Assembly: GCF_029589055.1 (NCBI RefSeq)
Contig: NZ_JARQZP010000007.1
Span: forward strand, 496,001-560,000
DNA: 64,000 nucleotides
Reading direction: 5' to 3'
Origin: Vibrio hannami
Lineage (GTDB): Bacteria > Pseudomonadota > Gammaproteobacteria > Enterobacterales > Vibrionaceae
The notes beneath the pieces were generated by a model. That model had not been told where the DNA came from, searched no databases, and worked only from the letters and a program-made list of their open reading frames with translations. Shown piece by piece: positions 37,074 to 45,638 of the stretch; positions within the stretch are counted from its first letter, which is position 1; every line of letters starts with the position of its first letter. Made by a program: the position numbers and the translations under genes.

Positions 37074-40000
37074 CTAATGAAAGTCTCTGGATTTTGTCGC
37101 CAACTCTCCAAGCTTGTCGGTCAGGTCAATTAACTTCCCGGCGATAACATGGATAACCTTTCCATCGTGTTCAATAATACCTTTTACTTTTAGTATCTTC
37201 GAAGATATATAAGCCTGTTGTTGTGCTCTTGCGGTTCCTGACCAGACAACCACATTGATATTCCCGGTATCGTCTTCCAATGTAAAAAAGGTCACTCCGG
37301 CTGCGGTTCCAGGGGATTGTCTTCCCGTTACAACACCAACTACAGTCACCAGCGATTTATGAGGCTTATTGAGGAGATCTTTCTGACGGGTGAATCTACC
37401 GAGCTGACCTGCTTGATCAAGTAAGGTTATTGGGTGAGTTTCCAGTGACAGTCCGGTTGAGGCATAGTCTTCGACCAGAGTGTCATAATCACTTACCTGA
37501 TGTTGGTAAGCATTGTCAGTTGGTTGGTATTGTTCAAAGAGTGGTAGATCGTTAATGGAATCCATCAACTCCCAGCGAGCGGAATATCTGTCCCCTGATA
37601 ATTCTTCTAGGGCATTCGCTGATGCCAGGGCTTCTAAATCCCCTCGGTTTAAGCCGATATTTTTTATTTGAGTAATATGAGTAAACAGAGACTTCTTTCT
37701 GCCGAGTAATAGCTGTTTTGCTCCCTGAGCGGACAGGCCTTTAACCAACCTGAAACCGAGGCGGATAGCATAACGTTTCCGGTCAGAGCCGGAAGAAGAT
37801 ATACGAACTACTTTGTGGTCGTACTCGGAGTAGTTAGCAGATACTGGAAGTATTTGTATATGGTGCCTTCTGGCATCCTGAATAAGCTGGGAAGCACTAT
37901 AAAACCCCATAGGTAAACTATTAAGAAGGGATGTATAGAATGCTTCGGGATAATAATACTTCAACCAGGCGGAGCAATAAGCCAGAACTGCAAATGAAGC
38001 GGAATGACTTTCTGGGAAGCCATATTCACCAAAACCACATATTTGATCGAAGATACGTTCAGCAAATTCAAGTTCATAGCCGCGTTCAAGCATGCCATCG
38101 ATTAGCTTTGATTTAAATTTAAACACGTTACCGTGTTTCTTCCATGCAGCCATTGCTCTGCGCAGTTGATCTGCTTCACCACCAGAGAACCCGGCCGCGA
38201 CCATCGCGAGTTTAATCACCTGTTCCTGAAAAATAGGGACGCCAAGAGTTCGTTTCAGAACCTGTTCCACTTCTTTAGATGGGTAGCTCTCTCGTTCAAT
38301 TTTATCTCGTCTTTTCAGGTAAGGGTGGACCATATCACCCTGAATCGGCCCGGGACGAACGATCGCAATCTGGATTACCAGGTCATAATAGTTGGCAGGT
38401 TTCAGGCGAGGTAACATACTCATTTGTGCCCGCGATTCAATCTGGAATACGCCAATGGTGTCTGCTTTCTGAATCATGTCATAGACATTCTTGTCATCTT
38501 GCATACGCGTGATATCAGCAATACTTAGGCTCCGTCCTTCATATCTTTTAATCAGATCGAAGCACTTACGTATTGCGCTAAGCATGCCTAAAGCCAGAAC
38601 ATCAACTTTGAGTAACTTCAGGCTCTCCAGGTCGTCTTTATCCCACTGGATAACCGTTCTGTCAGGCATTGAGGCATTTTCTACAGGCACTAGCTCATAA
38701 AGTGGGCCAGCAGAAATAACGAACCCGCCCACATGCTGAGACAGGTGTCTTGGGAAGCCCATAATATCGTTGACCAGTTGAATAAATTGCTCACCTTTGA
38801 GTGAGTCAGGGTTAAGCCCTAGTTCAGTTATTTGAGCCTGCCAGCCCAAAGAGCGGTCGCGTCGATTGATGTTTTTAATAAAGAAATCGAGCTGGGCTTC
38901 TGAAATCCCTAATGCTTTACCAACATCCCGAACTGCACTTTTAAAACGGTAACTAATCACGGTAGCAGCGATGGCTGCGCGTTCGCGACCATATTTTTTA
39001 TAGATGTATTGAATAACTTCTTCTCTGCGTTCGTGCTCAAAATCGACATCAATATCAGGTGGCTCATCACGTTCTTTACTAATAAAGCGTTCAAACAGAA
39101 CAGAAATCTGCCGCGGATCGACAGAGGTGATTCCTAGGCAGTAACAGACCACGGAGTTAGCAGCAGAGCCACGCCCCTGGTAAAGAATTCCTTTTTCTTT
39201 GGCGAAGACAACCAGATCGTGGATGGTGAGAAAATAAAAAGGGTAATCTACCTCTTCAATCAGGTTCAGCTCTTTATCTATTGTCTGTTGAATTTCCGCT
39301 GTAATTCCTTCCGGAAAGCGTTCTTTTTTCCCTTGTTCAACTAATTCACGCAAATAGCCCATCGGGGTTTTACCATCCGGAACCAGCTCTGATGGGTACT
39401 GATACATAATTTCGTCCAGTTCGAACTGGCAACATTCAGCAAGATGGTGGCTTTCCTTTAGCCATTCAGGCCGAAAAACTTTTCTGAGCTTCTCTTTAGG
39501 TCTCAAACTTCGTTCTGTATTGGTAATCAGGTGTTTTTTGGCATCTGATACTGAAGTGTTCAACCGAATTGCAGTCAGAGTATGTTGTAGTGGTAGCCGC
39601 GTTGCAGAATGCATCAGTACGCCACCACAAGCTGTAATTGGTAGGTGAAACTGATGAGCCAATCTTTCACAATATCGGATATAGCTTTTATCACCGCTTT
39701 CTAGGTGCCTTTGGGCACCGATCCATAACCGTTCCTTGTGATGTTTTGAAAGCCAGTCTCCCCATTGGTAATCCGCATGTTTATTGCAGGGTAGCCAGAG
39801 AACAAAACAGTGCTGAAGAGACATCAGATCCCACTCAGAGAGATTATATTCTCCTTTTTCAGCTCTTCTTCGAGCATTGGTGATAACACGACAAAGCTCT
39901 TTATACGCCTCTATGTTTGGGCAGAGTAAGACTATTTGGCATTCTGCATTCAGCCAGAACATACTGCCAATAATCAGTTTGATTTTCAGGTTATGCTCTT

Positions 40001-40178
40001 TTTGGGCTGAGTAAGCTCTTACTACTCCGGCTACAGAGCATTCATCAGTAATCGCGATGGCTGAGTAACGAAGAAAATCCGCCTGCAATATCAGCTCTTC
40101 CGGATGAGATGCACCGGTAAGAAAGGTGAAATTGCTCTGGCAGAAGAGTTCTGCGTATTGAATCTGTTGCTCTTTCAT
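37074..40178 (-). CDS. dnaE2: DnaE2, error-prone DNA polymerase III alpha paralogue
   Basis: The translesion polymerase of the SOS ImuA-ImuB-DnaE2 mutasome. 1034 aa: PHP domain at the N terminus (AELFCQSNFTFLTGASHPEE), polymerase core with the aspartates in PDIDVDFEHERREEVIQYIY (about 374-395), IGVFQIESRAQMSMLPRLKP, and a C-terminal OB domain (GVTFFTLEDDTGNINVVVW). It lacks the beta-tau tail of replicative DnaE. Third in the cassette; 168 bp and a palindromic element separate it from imuB. Confidence 0.94.
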   Translation of the reverse strand: MKEQQIQYAELFCQSNFTFLTGASHPEELILQADFLRYSAIAITDECSVAGVVRAYSAQKEHNLKIKLIIGSMFWLNAECQIVLLCPNIEAYKELCRVITNARRRAEKGEYNLSEWDLMSLQHCFVLWLPCNKHADYQWGDWLSKHHKERLWIGAQRHLESGDKSYIRYCERLAHQFHLPITACGGVLMHSATRLPLQHTLTAIRLNTSVSDAKKHLITNTERSLRPKEKLRKVFRPEWLKESHHLAECCQFELDEIMYQYPSELVPDGKTPMGYLRELVEQGKKERFPEGITAEIQQTIDKELNLIEEVDYPFYFLTIHDLVVFAKEKGILYQGRGSAANSVVCYCLGITSVDPRQISVLFERFISKERDEPPDIDVDFEHERREEVIQYIYKKYGRERAAIAATVISYRFKSAVRDVGKALGISEAQLDFFIKNINRRDRSLGWQAQITELGLNPDSLKGEQFIQLVNDIMGFPRHLSQHVGGFVISAGPLYELVPVENASMPDRTVIQWDKDDLESLKLLKVDVLALGMLSAIRKCFDLIKRYEGRSLSIADITRMQDDKNVYDMIQKADTIGVFQIESRAQMSMLPRLKPANYYDLVIQIAIVRPGPIQGDMVHPYLKRRDKIERESYPSKEVEQVLKRTLGVPIFQEQVIKLAMVAAGFSGGEADQLRRAMAAWKKHGNVFKFKSKLIDGMLERGYELEFAERIFDQICGFGEYGFPESHSASFAVLAYCSAWLKYYYPEAFYTSLLNSLPMGFYSASQLIQDARRHHIQILPVSANYSEYDHKVVRISSSGSDRKRYAIRLGFRLVKGLSAQGAKQLLLGRKKSLFTHITQIKNIGLNRGDLEALASANALEELSGDRYSARWELMDSINDLPLFEQYQPTDNAYQHQVSDYDTLVEDYASTGLSLETHPITLLDQAGQLGRFTRQKDLLNKPHKSLVTVVGVVTGRQSPGTAAGVTFFTLEDDTGNINVVVWSGTARAQQQAYISSKILKVKGIIEHDGKVIHVIAGKLIDLTDKLGELATKSRDFH

Positions 40179-40228
40179 ATGTAATCAAAGCGATAAAGAG
40201 GAAACTTACGGTTTAGGTTGGATGATAA

Positions 40229-40322
40229 GGGTGTGGCTCGTTGAGCAGGTGTTCGCAGCATGGATGCTGCGTCCAAGCCTCCATGGATGGATTTACGGCG
40301 TCCTGAGCGATGAGCTTCACCC
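40229..40322. repeat. 94-bp palindromic element between imuB and dnaE2
   Basis: The ends are imperfect inverted repeats: GGGTGTGGCTCGTTGAGCAG on the left, and GGGTGAAGCTCATCGCTCAG on the other strand from the right. Inside are hairpins such as CGCAGCATGGATGCTGCG and a CCATGG core. This is the form of a small non-coding mobile or palindromic repeat, inserted in a normally tight operon. Confidence 0.6.
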
Positions 40323-40346
40323 TTGTCATTTCTTAGGTTGTATGTA

Positions 40347-41734
40347 TTAACTAAAAACCCCATGAATAAACCACTGCTTATTTTTATTTCTAAATACCCA
40401 CAGCCAGCGTCCGGTACTGCTTCGTACGACAAAGTAATCCCGGACAATTTCTCCTGCATCCCACCACCCCGTAGCTAACCTTTCCGGCCCTTGCATAATG
40501 GAGACTTTCTCATTTAATGGCTCTGGTTCCGGAAGCAAAAAGCTAGGCCGGAGCCTATTGGTTTTATTGTGCTGCGACTCAGTACTCATCGGAGGGCAGA
40601 GTAGGGTGGTCTTTTCCGGACGAGGGTCATCGGTTAGTGTGATACCACTTACAGCTTCATTACCTAGCTTTGCCTGAAGAAGGGATATCAGTTCAAGGGC
40701 AGAGTGGTTACCTACCTGACCATCGAAGATATCGCTATGTGCAGGCTGAAGTTGTTCGACCCTTTTAGCTTCCAGAGTTAAACCAATAACCGGAGCATCA
40801 AGCTGAAGTGATTCCAGTGTTAATTGGCTTAGCCTTTGCCATTTTCCGGCAAGGTAATCTCCCTGCGCAGAGCTAAAAGTCACGCTTTGATCGGGTTTAT
40901 CTCGCAGATGAAGGGATAGGGTTAATTCATAAGCAACCTGATCTCTTATCTTTAAGAATGATTCCAGCAGAACGAATAATTTGCGCAGAGGTTTTTCCAG
41001 CCATTGAACATTCTCTATCTCGTACAGCAATTCCAGATAACGCTTAAAAGACTCTGGCGGATAGTAAAACTCAACAGGGTGTTTAAAACGTCCGGTAAGT
41101 CGGCCGACGTAATTGACCAGATTGATATCGAATCGCTTGGCTACTTCTGATATATCCAGTTCCAGTAACTCATTAAGCGTACGGATACCAACCCTGTTTA
41201 GTTTTTCTGTAGTTTTGATATCAAGATCGGTTGCGGCTAATGGGTAAGTTTTTAGTTGTTTCTCTAATCTTGCCTTGTTGTCTGCAATTTGATTCCAACC
41301 AGCTTGTGCCATCAGGCGAGCAGCCAGTGGTGAAAAGGCTGATGCGTAATAATATTCGAATTCCTGTGTATCTAAATGTGATTTCAGAGCATGCCAGTAG
41401 CTTTCAAGGCCGTCGTACAAGGTCAACATATTGCTGGCTTTCAACAGTAATCCCGATGGCGGAAAAAGTGCAATATCGGAAGTCAGTAGATAGAGCCAAT
41501 GAGCAATCTCTTTCAGTTTTTTTCCTCAGCTTCGGGCTTATAAGGATGCACCTGAAGGCTTGGGCAGAGTGATGCTGCGCTCCCTAGTCCCATTCCTAAA
41601 CGAATACCTTGCTGTTCAGCAACCGAATTTGCCTGGATAATGGTCGCTTTATCGATAATACAGACAGGACCACTGAGCTCTGAAAAAAGAGTATCCAGTT
41701 GTAGTTTCGGAAAATGCAGGTAGAGCCAAAGCAT
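40347..41734 (-). pseudogene. imuB: ImuB, Y-family-like mutasome protein; frame broken by one base
   Basis: ImuB links DnaE2 to the sliding clamp and lacks polymerase activity. The N-terminal part (41734-41513) reads MLWLYLHFPKLQLDTLFSEL to HPYKPEAEEKN-stop. The next frame continues LKEIAHWLYLLTSDIALFPP, LLLKASNMLTLYDGLESYWH and runs to 40347. Adding one A in the A7 run at 41517-41523 restores about 462 aa. The site reads GAA AAA AAC TGA, again a possible -1 slip heptamer. The ATG overlaps the imuA stop (TAATG). Confidence 0.88.
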
Positions 41735-42417
41735 TATGCATGGCCTCTTTTGAGAGTCGGGAATGCAAGGACCGGCTCATTTGTAGCTGGCCTTGTCAAT
41801 GAAGGCCACAACCTGGACATATCGATCTGGAAGGTAGAATTGAGCCAACCTCCTTTTCTTTTGCTAACAGATACTTCTAACCCTAGATCGGTCGCTTTTA
41901 ATGTGAGACTAAGAGATATAGGAAGGGTGACTTGAAATTTTTGTTCTGTTCTGAAGAAAAAGTGCAAGCAGCCTCCGGTTTCGCTGGCAACCTGTAGGCG
42001 TCTTGCCTGATGTACTTCTAATGAGGAGTGCCATAAACAAACACTTCCACAGGCACCACTTTTCAGGCTCTGTTCAGCAGCCCATAAAGCATCTTTATCA
42101 TTTTTAGGATGAATCATGATAACTCTACTTAAATCGATGTTTTGCTGTTCAAGAAACTCTGCACACAGATAGGCTGGAGGATTAATAAAAACAGAGAGTC
42201 TCTTCTGGCTGTTTTCCCTGATATAAGGCGTGAGCAAACGAAGTTCACCAATACCGGTATCAGACAAAATTTCAACCACGCCATGCTTTGGAAAGCCACC
42301 CTGTAGTTGGCGATCCATCTCTTTGTAGCCAGATGATGTCACCTCTGTCATCGGCTTTTGTTCAGAGCCTTTCCAGAGTAGTTTTCTGTTATTTATAAGA
42401 TCAGTGAGTACATTCAT
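41734..42417 (-). CDS. imuA: ImuA, RecA/SulA-like translesion synthesis protein
   Basis: 227 aa, the first gene of the SOS mutagenesis cassette. It has a RecA-like core with degenerate P-loop (MDRQLQGGFPKHGVVEILSD) and RVIMIHPKNDKDALWAAEQS. The family works with ImuB and DnaE2 in damage tolerance. The start at 42417 is only 10 bp from a LexA box, so transcription must be tightly SOS-controlled. Confidence 0.9.
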   Translation of the reverse strand: MNVLTDLINNRKLLWKGSEQKPMTEVTSSGYKEMDRQLQGGFPKHGVVEILSDTGIGELRLLTPYIRENSQKRLSVFINPPAYLCAEFLEQQNIDLSRVIMIHPKNDKDALWAAEQSLKSGACGSVCLWHSSLEVHQARRLQVASETGGCLHFFFRTEQKFQVTLPISLSLTLKATDLGLEVSVSKRKGGWLNSTFQIDMSRLWPSLTRPATNEPVLAFPTLKRGHA

Positions 42418-42427
42418 AATAAAATAC

Positions 42428-42443
42428 CTGTATATATGTACAG
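42428..42443 (-). promoter_or_regulatory. LexA (SOS) box controlling imuA-imuB-dnaE2
   Basis: CTGTATATATGTACAG matches the gammaproteobacterial SOS consensus CTG-N10-CAG with an AT-alternating core, flanked by TAC and TA. It lies 10-25 bp upstream of the imuA start. Confidence 0.93.
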
Positions 42444-42497
42444 TATATTTAATTATAAATGAGGATCAAGGCTAGAAAAAGAAATGGTGGCAAAACT

Positions 42498-42634
42498 ACT
42501 CGTTACCATGCTATGCGTGGTAATGCATATCATAGGTGAAATCACCCGAATGAGCGTAGAAAGTATGAAGGTAAGATTTTATGGCAGATCTGTCTAAGTC
42601 AGGTATGTATTCCCACGGGAGGACCGTGGGAACA
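42498..42634. repeat. REPIN-like palindromic pair, family 1, degenerate copy
   Basis: Left arm ACTCGTTACCATGCTATGCG / TGGTAATGCATA (42498-42530); right arm TATTCCCACGG-GAGGA-CCGTGGGAA (42608-42632), a perfect 9-bp stem, in opposite orientation. It resembles the two copies flanking lolA. Found between imuA and yciK. Confidence 0.6.
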
Positions 42635-42661
42635 ATGGGTAAGTTTTGTGAAGAGGTTGCG

Positions 42662-43402
42662 TTACTTAGGCTGAGCGTCGATACACTGGCCGTTAACGTC
42701 TTTACCTTCTGGTGCCATCAAATAAAGGTAAAGCGGCATAATATCCAGTGGTGTTTTCAATAAGCTGGAGTCTTCCGCAGGGTAAGCTTTAGCACGCATC
42801 CCTGTGCGGGTGCCGCCTGGGTTAATCGCGTTTACCTGGATATTGGTATCGCTTAGTTCGTCAGCCAGAACCTGCATCATCCCTTCGGTAGCAAACTTAG
42901 AGATAGAGTAAGTACCCCAGAAAGCTCTGCCAGAGTGCCCAACAGTAGATGTAGTAAATACAATTCGAGCGTCTTCAGATTGGTGAAGTACAGGAAGAAG
43001 TGCCTGAGTCATCAGGAACTGAGCTTTTACATTCACCTGCATCACATCATCAAAGGTATCTTCACCAATTTGATCAAATGGGCTGATAACACCAAGAAGG
43101 CCAGCGTTATGTAATACACCATCAAGCTTACCAAACTGCTGTTCAATGGTTTCAGCCATATCAACATAGTTTTGCTTCGTCGCGCCTTTCATATCCAGAG
43201 GAATAATTGCGGGTTGAGCATAGCCGGCGGCTTCAATTTCATCGTAGGTTTGTTCTAGTTTTTTTACTGTGCGACCCAGAAGAATCACCGTTGCGCCATG
43301 TTCGGCGTAACTTAGAGCGGCTTGTCTACCAATACCGTCGCCAGCGCCGGTAACCAGAATGACTTTGTCCTTTAGTGTGTGTTTTGCTACAGAATATTCC
43401 AC
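42662..43402 (-). CDS. yciK: YciK, short-chain dehydrogenase/reductase
   Basis: 246 aa SDR enzyme with VTGAGDGIGRQAALSYAEHG (about 16-35), HNAGLLG, catalytic Tyr-Lys in GTYSISKFATEG (about 160-170). It starts with GTG at 43402 behind GAGAAA. YciK is a conserved SDR next to sohB in enterobacteria and vibrios; its substrate is not established. Confidence 0.92.
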   Translation of the reverse strand: MEYSVAKHTLKDKVILVTGAGDGIGRQAALSYAEHGATVILLGRTVKKLEQTYDEIEAAGYAQPAIIPLDMKGATKQNYVDMAETIEQQFGKLDGVLHNAGLLGVISPFDQIGEDTFDDVMQVNVKAQFLMTQALLPVLHQSEDARIVFTTSTVGHSGRAFWGTYSISKFATEGMMQVLADELSDTNIQVNAINPGGTRTGMRAKAYPAEDSSLLKTPLDIMPLYLYLMAPEGKDVNGQCIDAQPK

Positions 43403-43534
43403 TTTCTCGTATCTCTATCTTATTAATTATTGTAAGAACTCATAACGCTTTTAGCAGGAACTGCTTGAAAGAGAATTAAGCCCTTGTATCATGACGGGAT
43501 GATTACATAAATCTCATGTATTGAGGAAGCAAGA

Positions 43535-44596
43535 TTGGAATTTTTGTTAGATTATGGCCTGTTTTTAGCTAAGATCGTGACCTTTGTAGTTGCGATTGCT
43601 GCTGTATTGATTGTTGCGAAAGGCGTTTCAGGTAAGCCAGGTGGCGCAAAAGGGGAGTTAGAGATAACCAACCTGACAGAACAGCATAAAAACACGGTGG
43701 AAGTGATGGAGCATCATCTTCACGACGGCACCTTTATCAAAGAGCGCGATAAAGTCGAGAAGAAGGCGGCAAAAGAGAAAGCTAAGTCTCGTAGCAAAGA
43801 GGTGAAGAAAGCAGCCAAAGAAGGTGAGCTGGAAACAACTCGCGAACCACATCTGTTTGTTCTCGACTTTAATGGCAGCATCGATGCGAAAGAAGTGGCT
43901 TCTCTGCGTGAAGAGGTAACCGCCATCCTTTCTGTAGCAAGAGAAGGGGATGAAGTATTGCTTCGCCTTGAGTCTGGTGGCGGTATGGTCCATGGCTATG
44001 GCCTTGCATCTTCTCAGTTAGACAGACTAAAAGCAGCAAATCTGCCTTTGACTATTTCGGTTGATAAAGTGGCAGCAAGTGGCGGTTATATGATGGCATG
44101 TATTGCCGACAAAATTGTCTCTGCGCCATTTGCTATCGTTGGCTCTATTGGTGTGATTGCACAGCTTCCAAACTTTAATAAACTGCTTAAAAAGCACGAT
44201 ATTGAATTTGAGCAGCTAACTGCTGGTGAATATAAGCGCACACTGACGATGTTTGGTGAGAACACTGATAAAGCTCGTGAGAAGTTTAAAGAAGAGCTGG
44301 AAGAAACTCATGTGCTTTTCAAAGACTTCATTCGTGAACGTCGTCCTGAACTGGATTTAGAAAAGGTAGCAACGGGTGAACACTGGTTTGGTACTACAGC
44401 GAAAGGTCTAGGTCTGGTAGATGAGATACGCACTTCTGACGACCTTGTCGTTGAAGCTTGCAAAGAAAAGACGGTTCTTTCTATTCACTATGTTCAGAAA
44501 AAGAAAATGTCAGATCGTCTGGCTAAAATTGGTGGTGATGCAGCAGACAACCTTCTGATGAAGTGGATTCAGAGAGGGCAAAGACCGATCGTTTAG
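43535..44596 (+). CDS. sohB: SohB, inner-membrane serine protease (S49)
   Basis: 353 aa from a TTG at 43535 behind GAGG. One N-terminal membrane helix (about 5-30), a Lys/Glu-rich linker (about 55-105), then an S49 peptidase domain with nucleophile Ser in VDKVAASGGYMMACIA (about 180) and catalytic Lys in TAGEYKRTLT (about 232). It is divergent from yciK, as in E. coli. Confidence 0.94.
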   Translation: MEFLLDYGLFLAKIVTFVVAIAAVLIVAKGVSGKPGGAKGELEITNLTEQHKNTVEVMEHHLHDGTFIKERDKVEKKAAKEKAKSRSKEVKKAAKEGELETTREPHLFVLDFNGSIDAKEVASLREEVTAILSVAREGDEVLLRLESGGGMVHGYGLASSQLDRLKAANLPLTISVDKVAASGGYMMACIADKIVSAPFAIVGSIGVIAQLPNFNKLLKKHDIEFEQLTAGEYKRTLTMFGENTDKAREKFKEELEETHVLFKDFIRERRPELDLEKVATGEHWFGTTAKGLGLVDEIRTSDDLVVEACKEKTVLSIHYVQKKKMSDRLAKIGGDAADNLLMKWIQRGQRPIV

Positions 44597-44598
44597 TT

Positions 44599-44724
44599 TA
44601 AAGGTTACAGAACGAGCTTCGCTCTACAGGTAAAGGGTAACCGGTTAAGAATTAAAAGCGCGAGTTGATGAGCTCGCGTTTTTGTTTCACAATCTTCCGT
44701 AACCCGTAACCCGTAACCCGTAAC
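44599..44724 (+). repeat. Composite repeat: GGTTACAG block, terminator, CCGTAAC x4
   Basis: After sohB: AAGGTTACAG, a small GAGC-TTC-GCTC hairpin, TACAGGTAA, then a terminator stem CGCGAG (44659-44664) / CTCGCG (44673-44678) with T5, and finally four exact CCGTAAC heptamers at 44697-44724. The left block has the same plan as the element after pyrF and the heptamers are inverted relative to GGTTAC. Confidence 0.75.
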
Positions 44725-44851
44725 CATAAATAATCCACATTTCTACTCGCCCCCAATCCTATTTCCCCCTATAATATGCCGCCGTTAAAGCAAGCTCTCA
44801 TACCTTTTACTCTGACTTTTAAGCTTGCTAAAAAATAATTTGGAGAAACAA

Positions 44852-45532
44852 ATGTCCTCTAATACACCGGTTGTAACCGTTGATGGACCTAGTGGTGCTG
44901 GTAAAGGCACTTTATGCATGATGCTGGCGGAAAAATTAGGTTTCCACCTACTCGATTCCGGAGCAATCTATCGAGTATTGGCTCTGGCTGCTATTCACCA
45001 TGGCGTTGATACCGAGTCTGAAGATGCATTAGTACCACTGGCAACACATCTGGATGTTCAGTTTATCGCTGAAGGTGACCTGGTTAAGGTTATCCTTGAA
45101 GGGGAAGATGTTTCTGGTGAACTACGTAAAGAAGAAACCGGAATGGCTGCGTCTAAAGTAGCAGCCTTACCTCGAGTCAGAGAAGCTTTGCTACGCCGTC
45201 AGAGAGCTTTTGCAACGGAACCAGGTCTGGTTGCAGATGGCCGTGATATGGGTACAGTGGTATTTCCATCAGCAGAAGCTAAAATATTCTTAGATGCAAG
45301 TGCAGAAGAGCGTGCAAATAGACGCATGAAGCAGTTGCAAGACAAGGGGTTAAGTGTTAAATTTGACCACCTTTTGAGCGAGATCCAAGAACGTGACCAC
45401 CGAGATCGTAACCGAGCGGTTGCGCCGTTACGTCCTGCGGATGACGCTTTAGTGCTTGATTCTACATCACTTTCTATTGATGAAGTGGTGGAAAAAGCAC
45501 TTGAATTTATCGAATCTAAGTTGTCTCAGTAA
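44852..45532 (+). CDS. cmk: Cmk, cytidylate kinase
   Basis: Phosphorylates CMP/dCMP. 226 aa from the ATG at 44852 (TGGAGA upstream): P-loop GPSGAGKGT at residues 11-19, [12 protein letters not shown], and the NMP-binding core [22 protein letters not shown] at 44770-44775 may be its promoter -10 element. Followed by rpsA after 98 bp. Confidence 0.95.
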   Translation: MSSNTPVVTVDGPSGAGKGTLCMMLAEKLGFHLLDSGAIYRVLALAAIHHGVDTESEDALVPLATHLDVQFIAEGDLVKVILEGEDVSGELRKEETGMAASKVAALPRVREALLRRQRAFATEPGLVADGRDMGTVVFPSAEAKIFLDASAEERANRRMKQLQDKGLSVKFDHLLSEIQERDHRDRNRAVAPLRPADDALVLDSTSLSIDEVVEKALEFIESKLSQ

Positions 45533-45540
45533 GAGGCAAC

Positions 45541-45638
45541 AGGAGGTCGGTCGCATGGAAGATGACTGGCTAATTTATCAACCCCACGCGGTAGGATGCC
45601 CGTGGAAGTTTAATATTGAAGATCAAATTAATGACTGA
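45541..45638 (+). promoter_or_regulatory. rpsA leader with a 27-residue upstream ORF overlapping the start
   Basis: A perfect AGGAGG (45541-45546) precedes an ATG at 45555. The frame encodes [20 protein letters not shown] then IEDQIND and stops at 45636-45638, overlapping the rpsA ATG at 45631. CCACG/CGTGG (about 45584-45605) forms a hairpin. In E. coli the rpsA leader folds to mediate S1 autoregulation. Whether the peptide is made is unknown. Confidence 0.5.

Noticed and set aside
40175-40459. A 94-codon frame between imuB and dnaE2
   Set aside because: It is out of frame with the imuB end and is mostly translated palindromic repeat.
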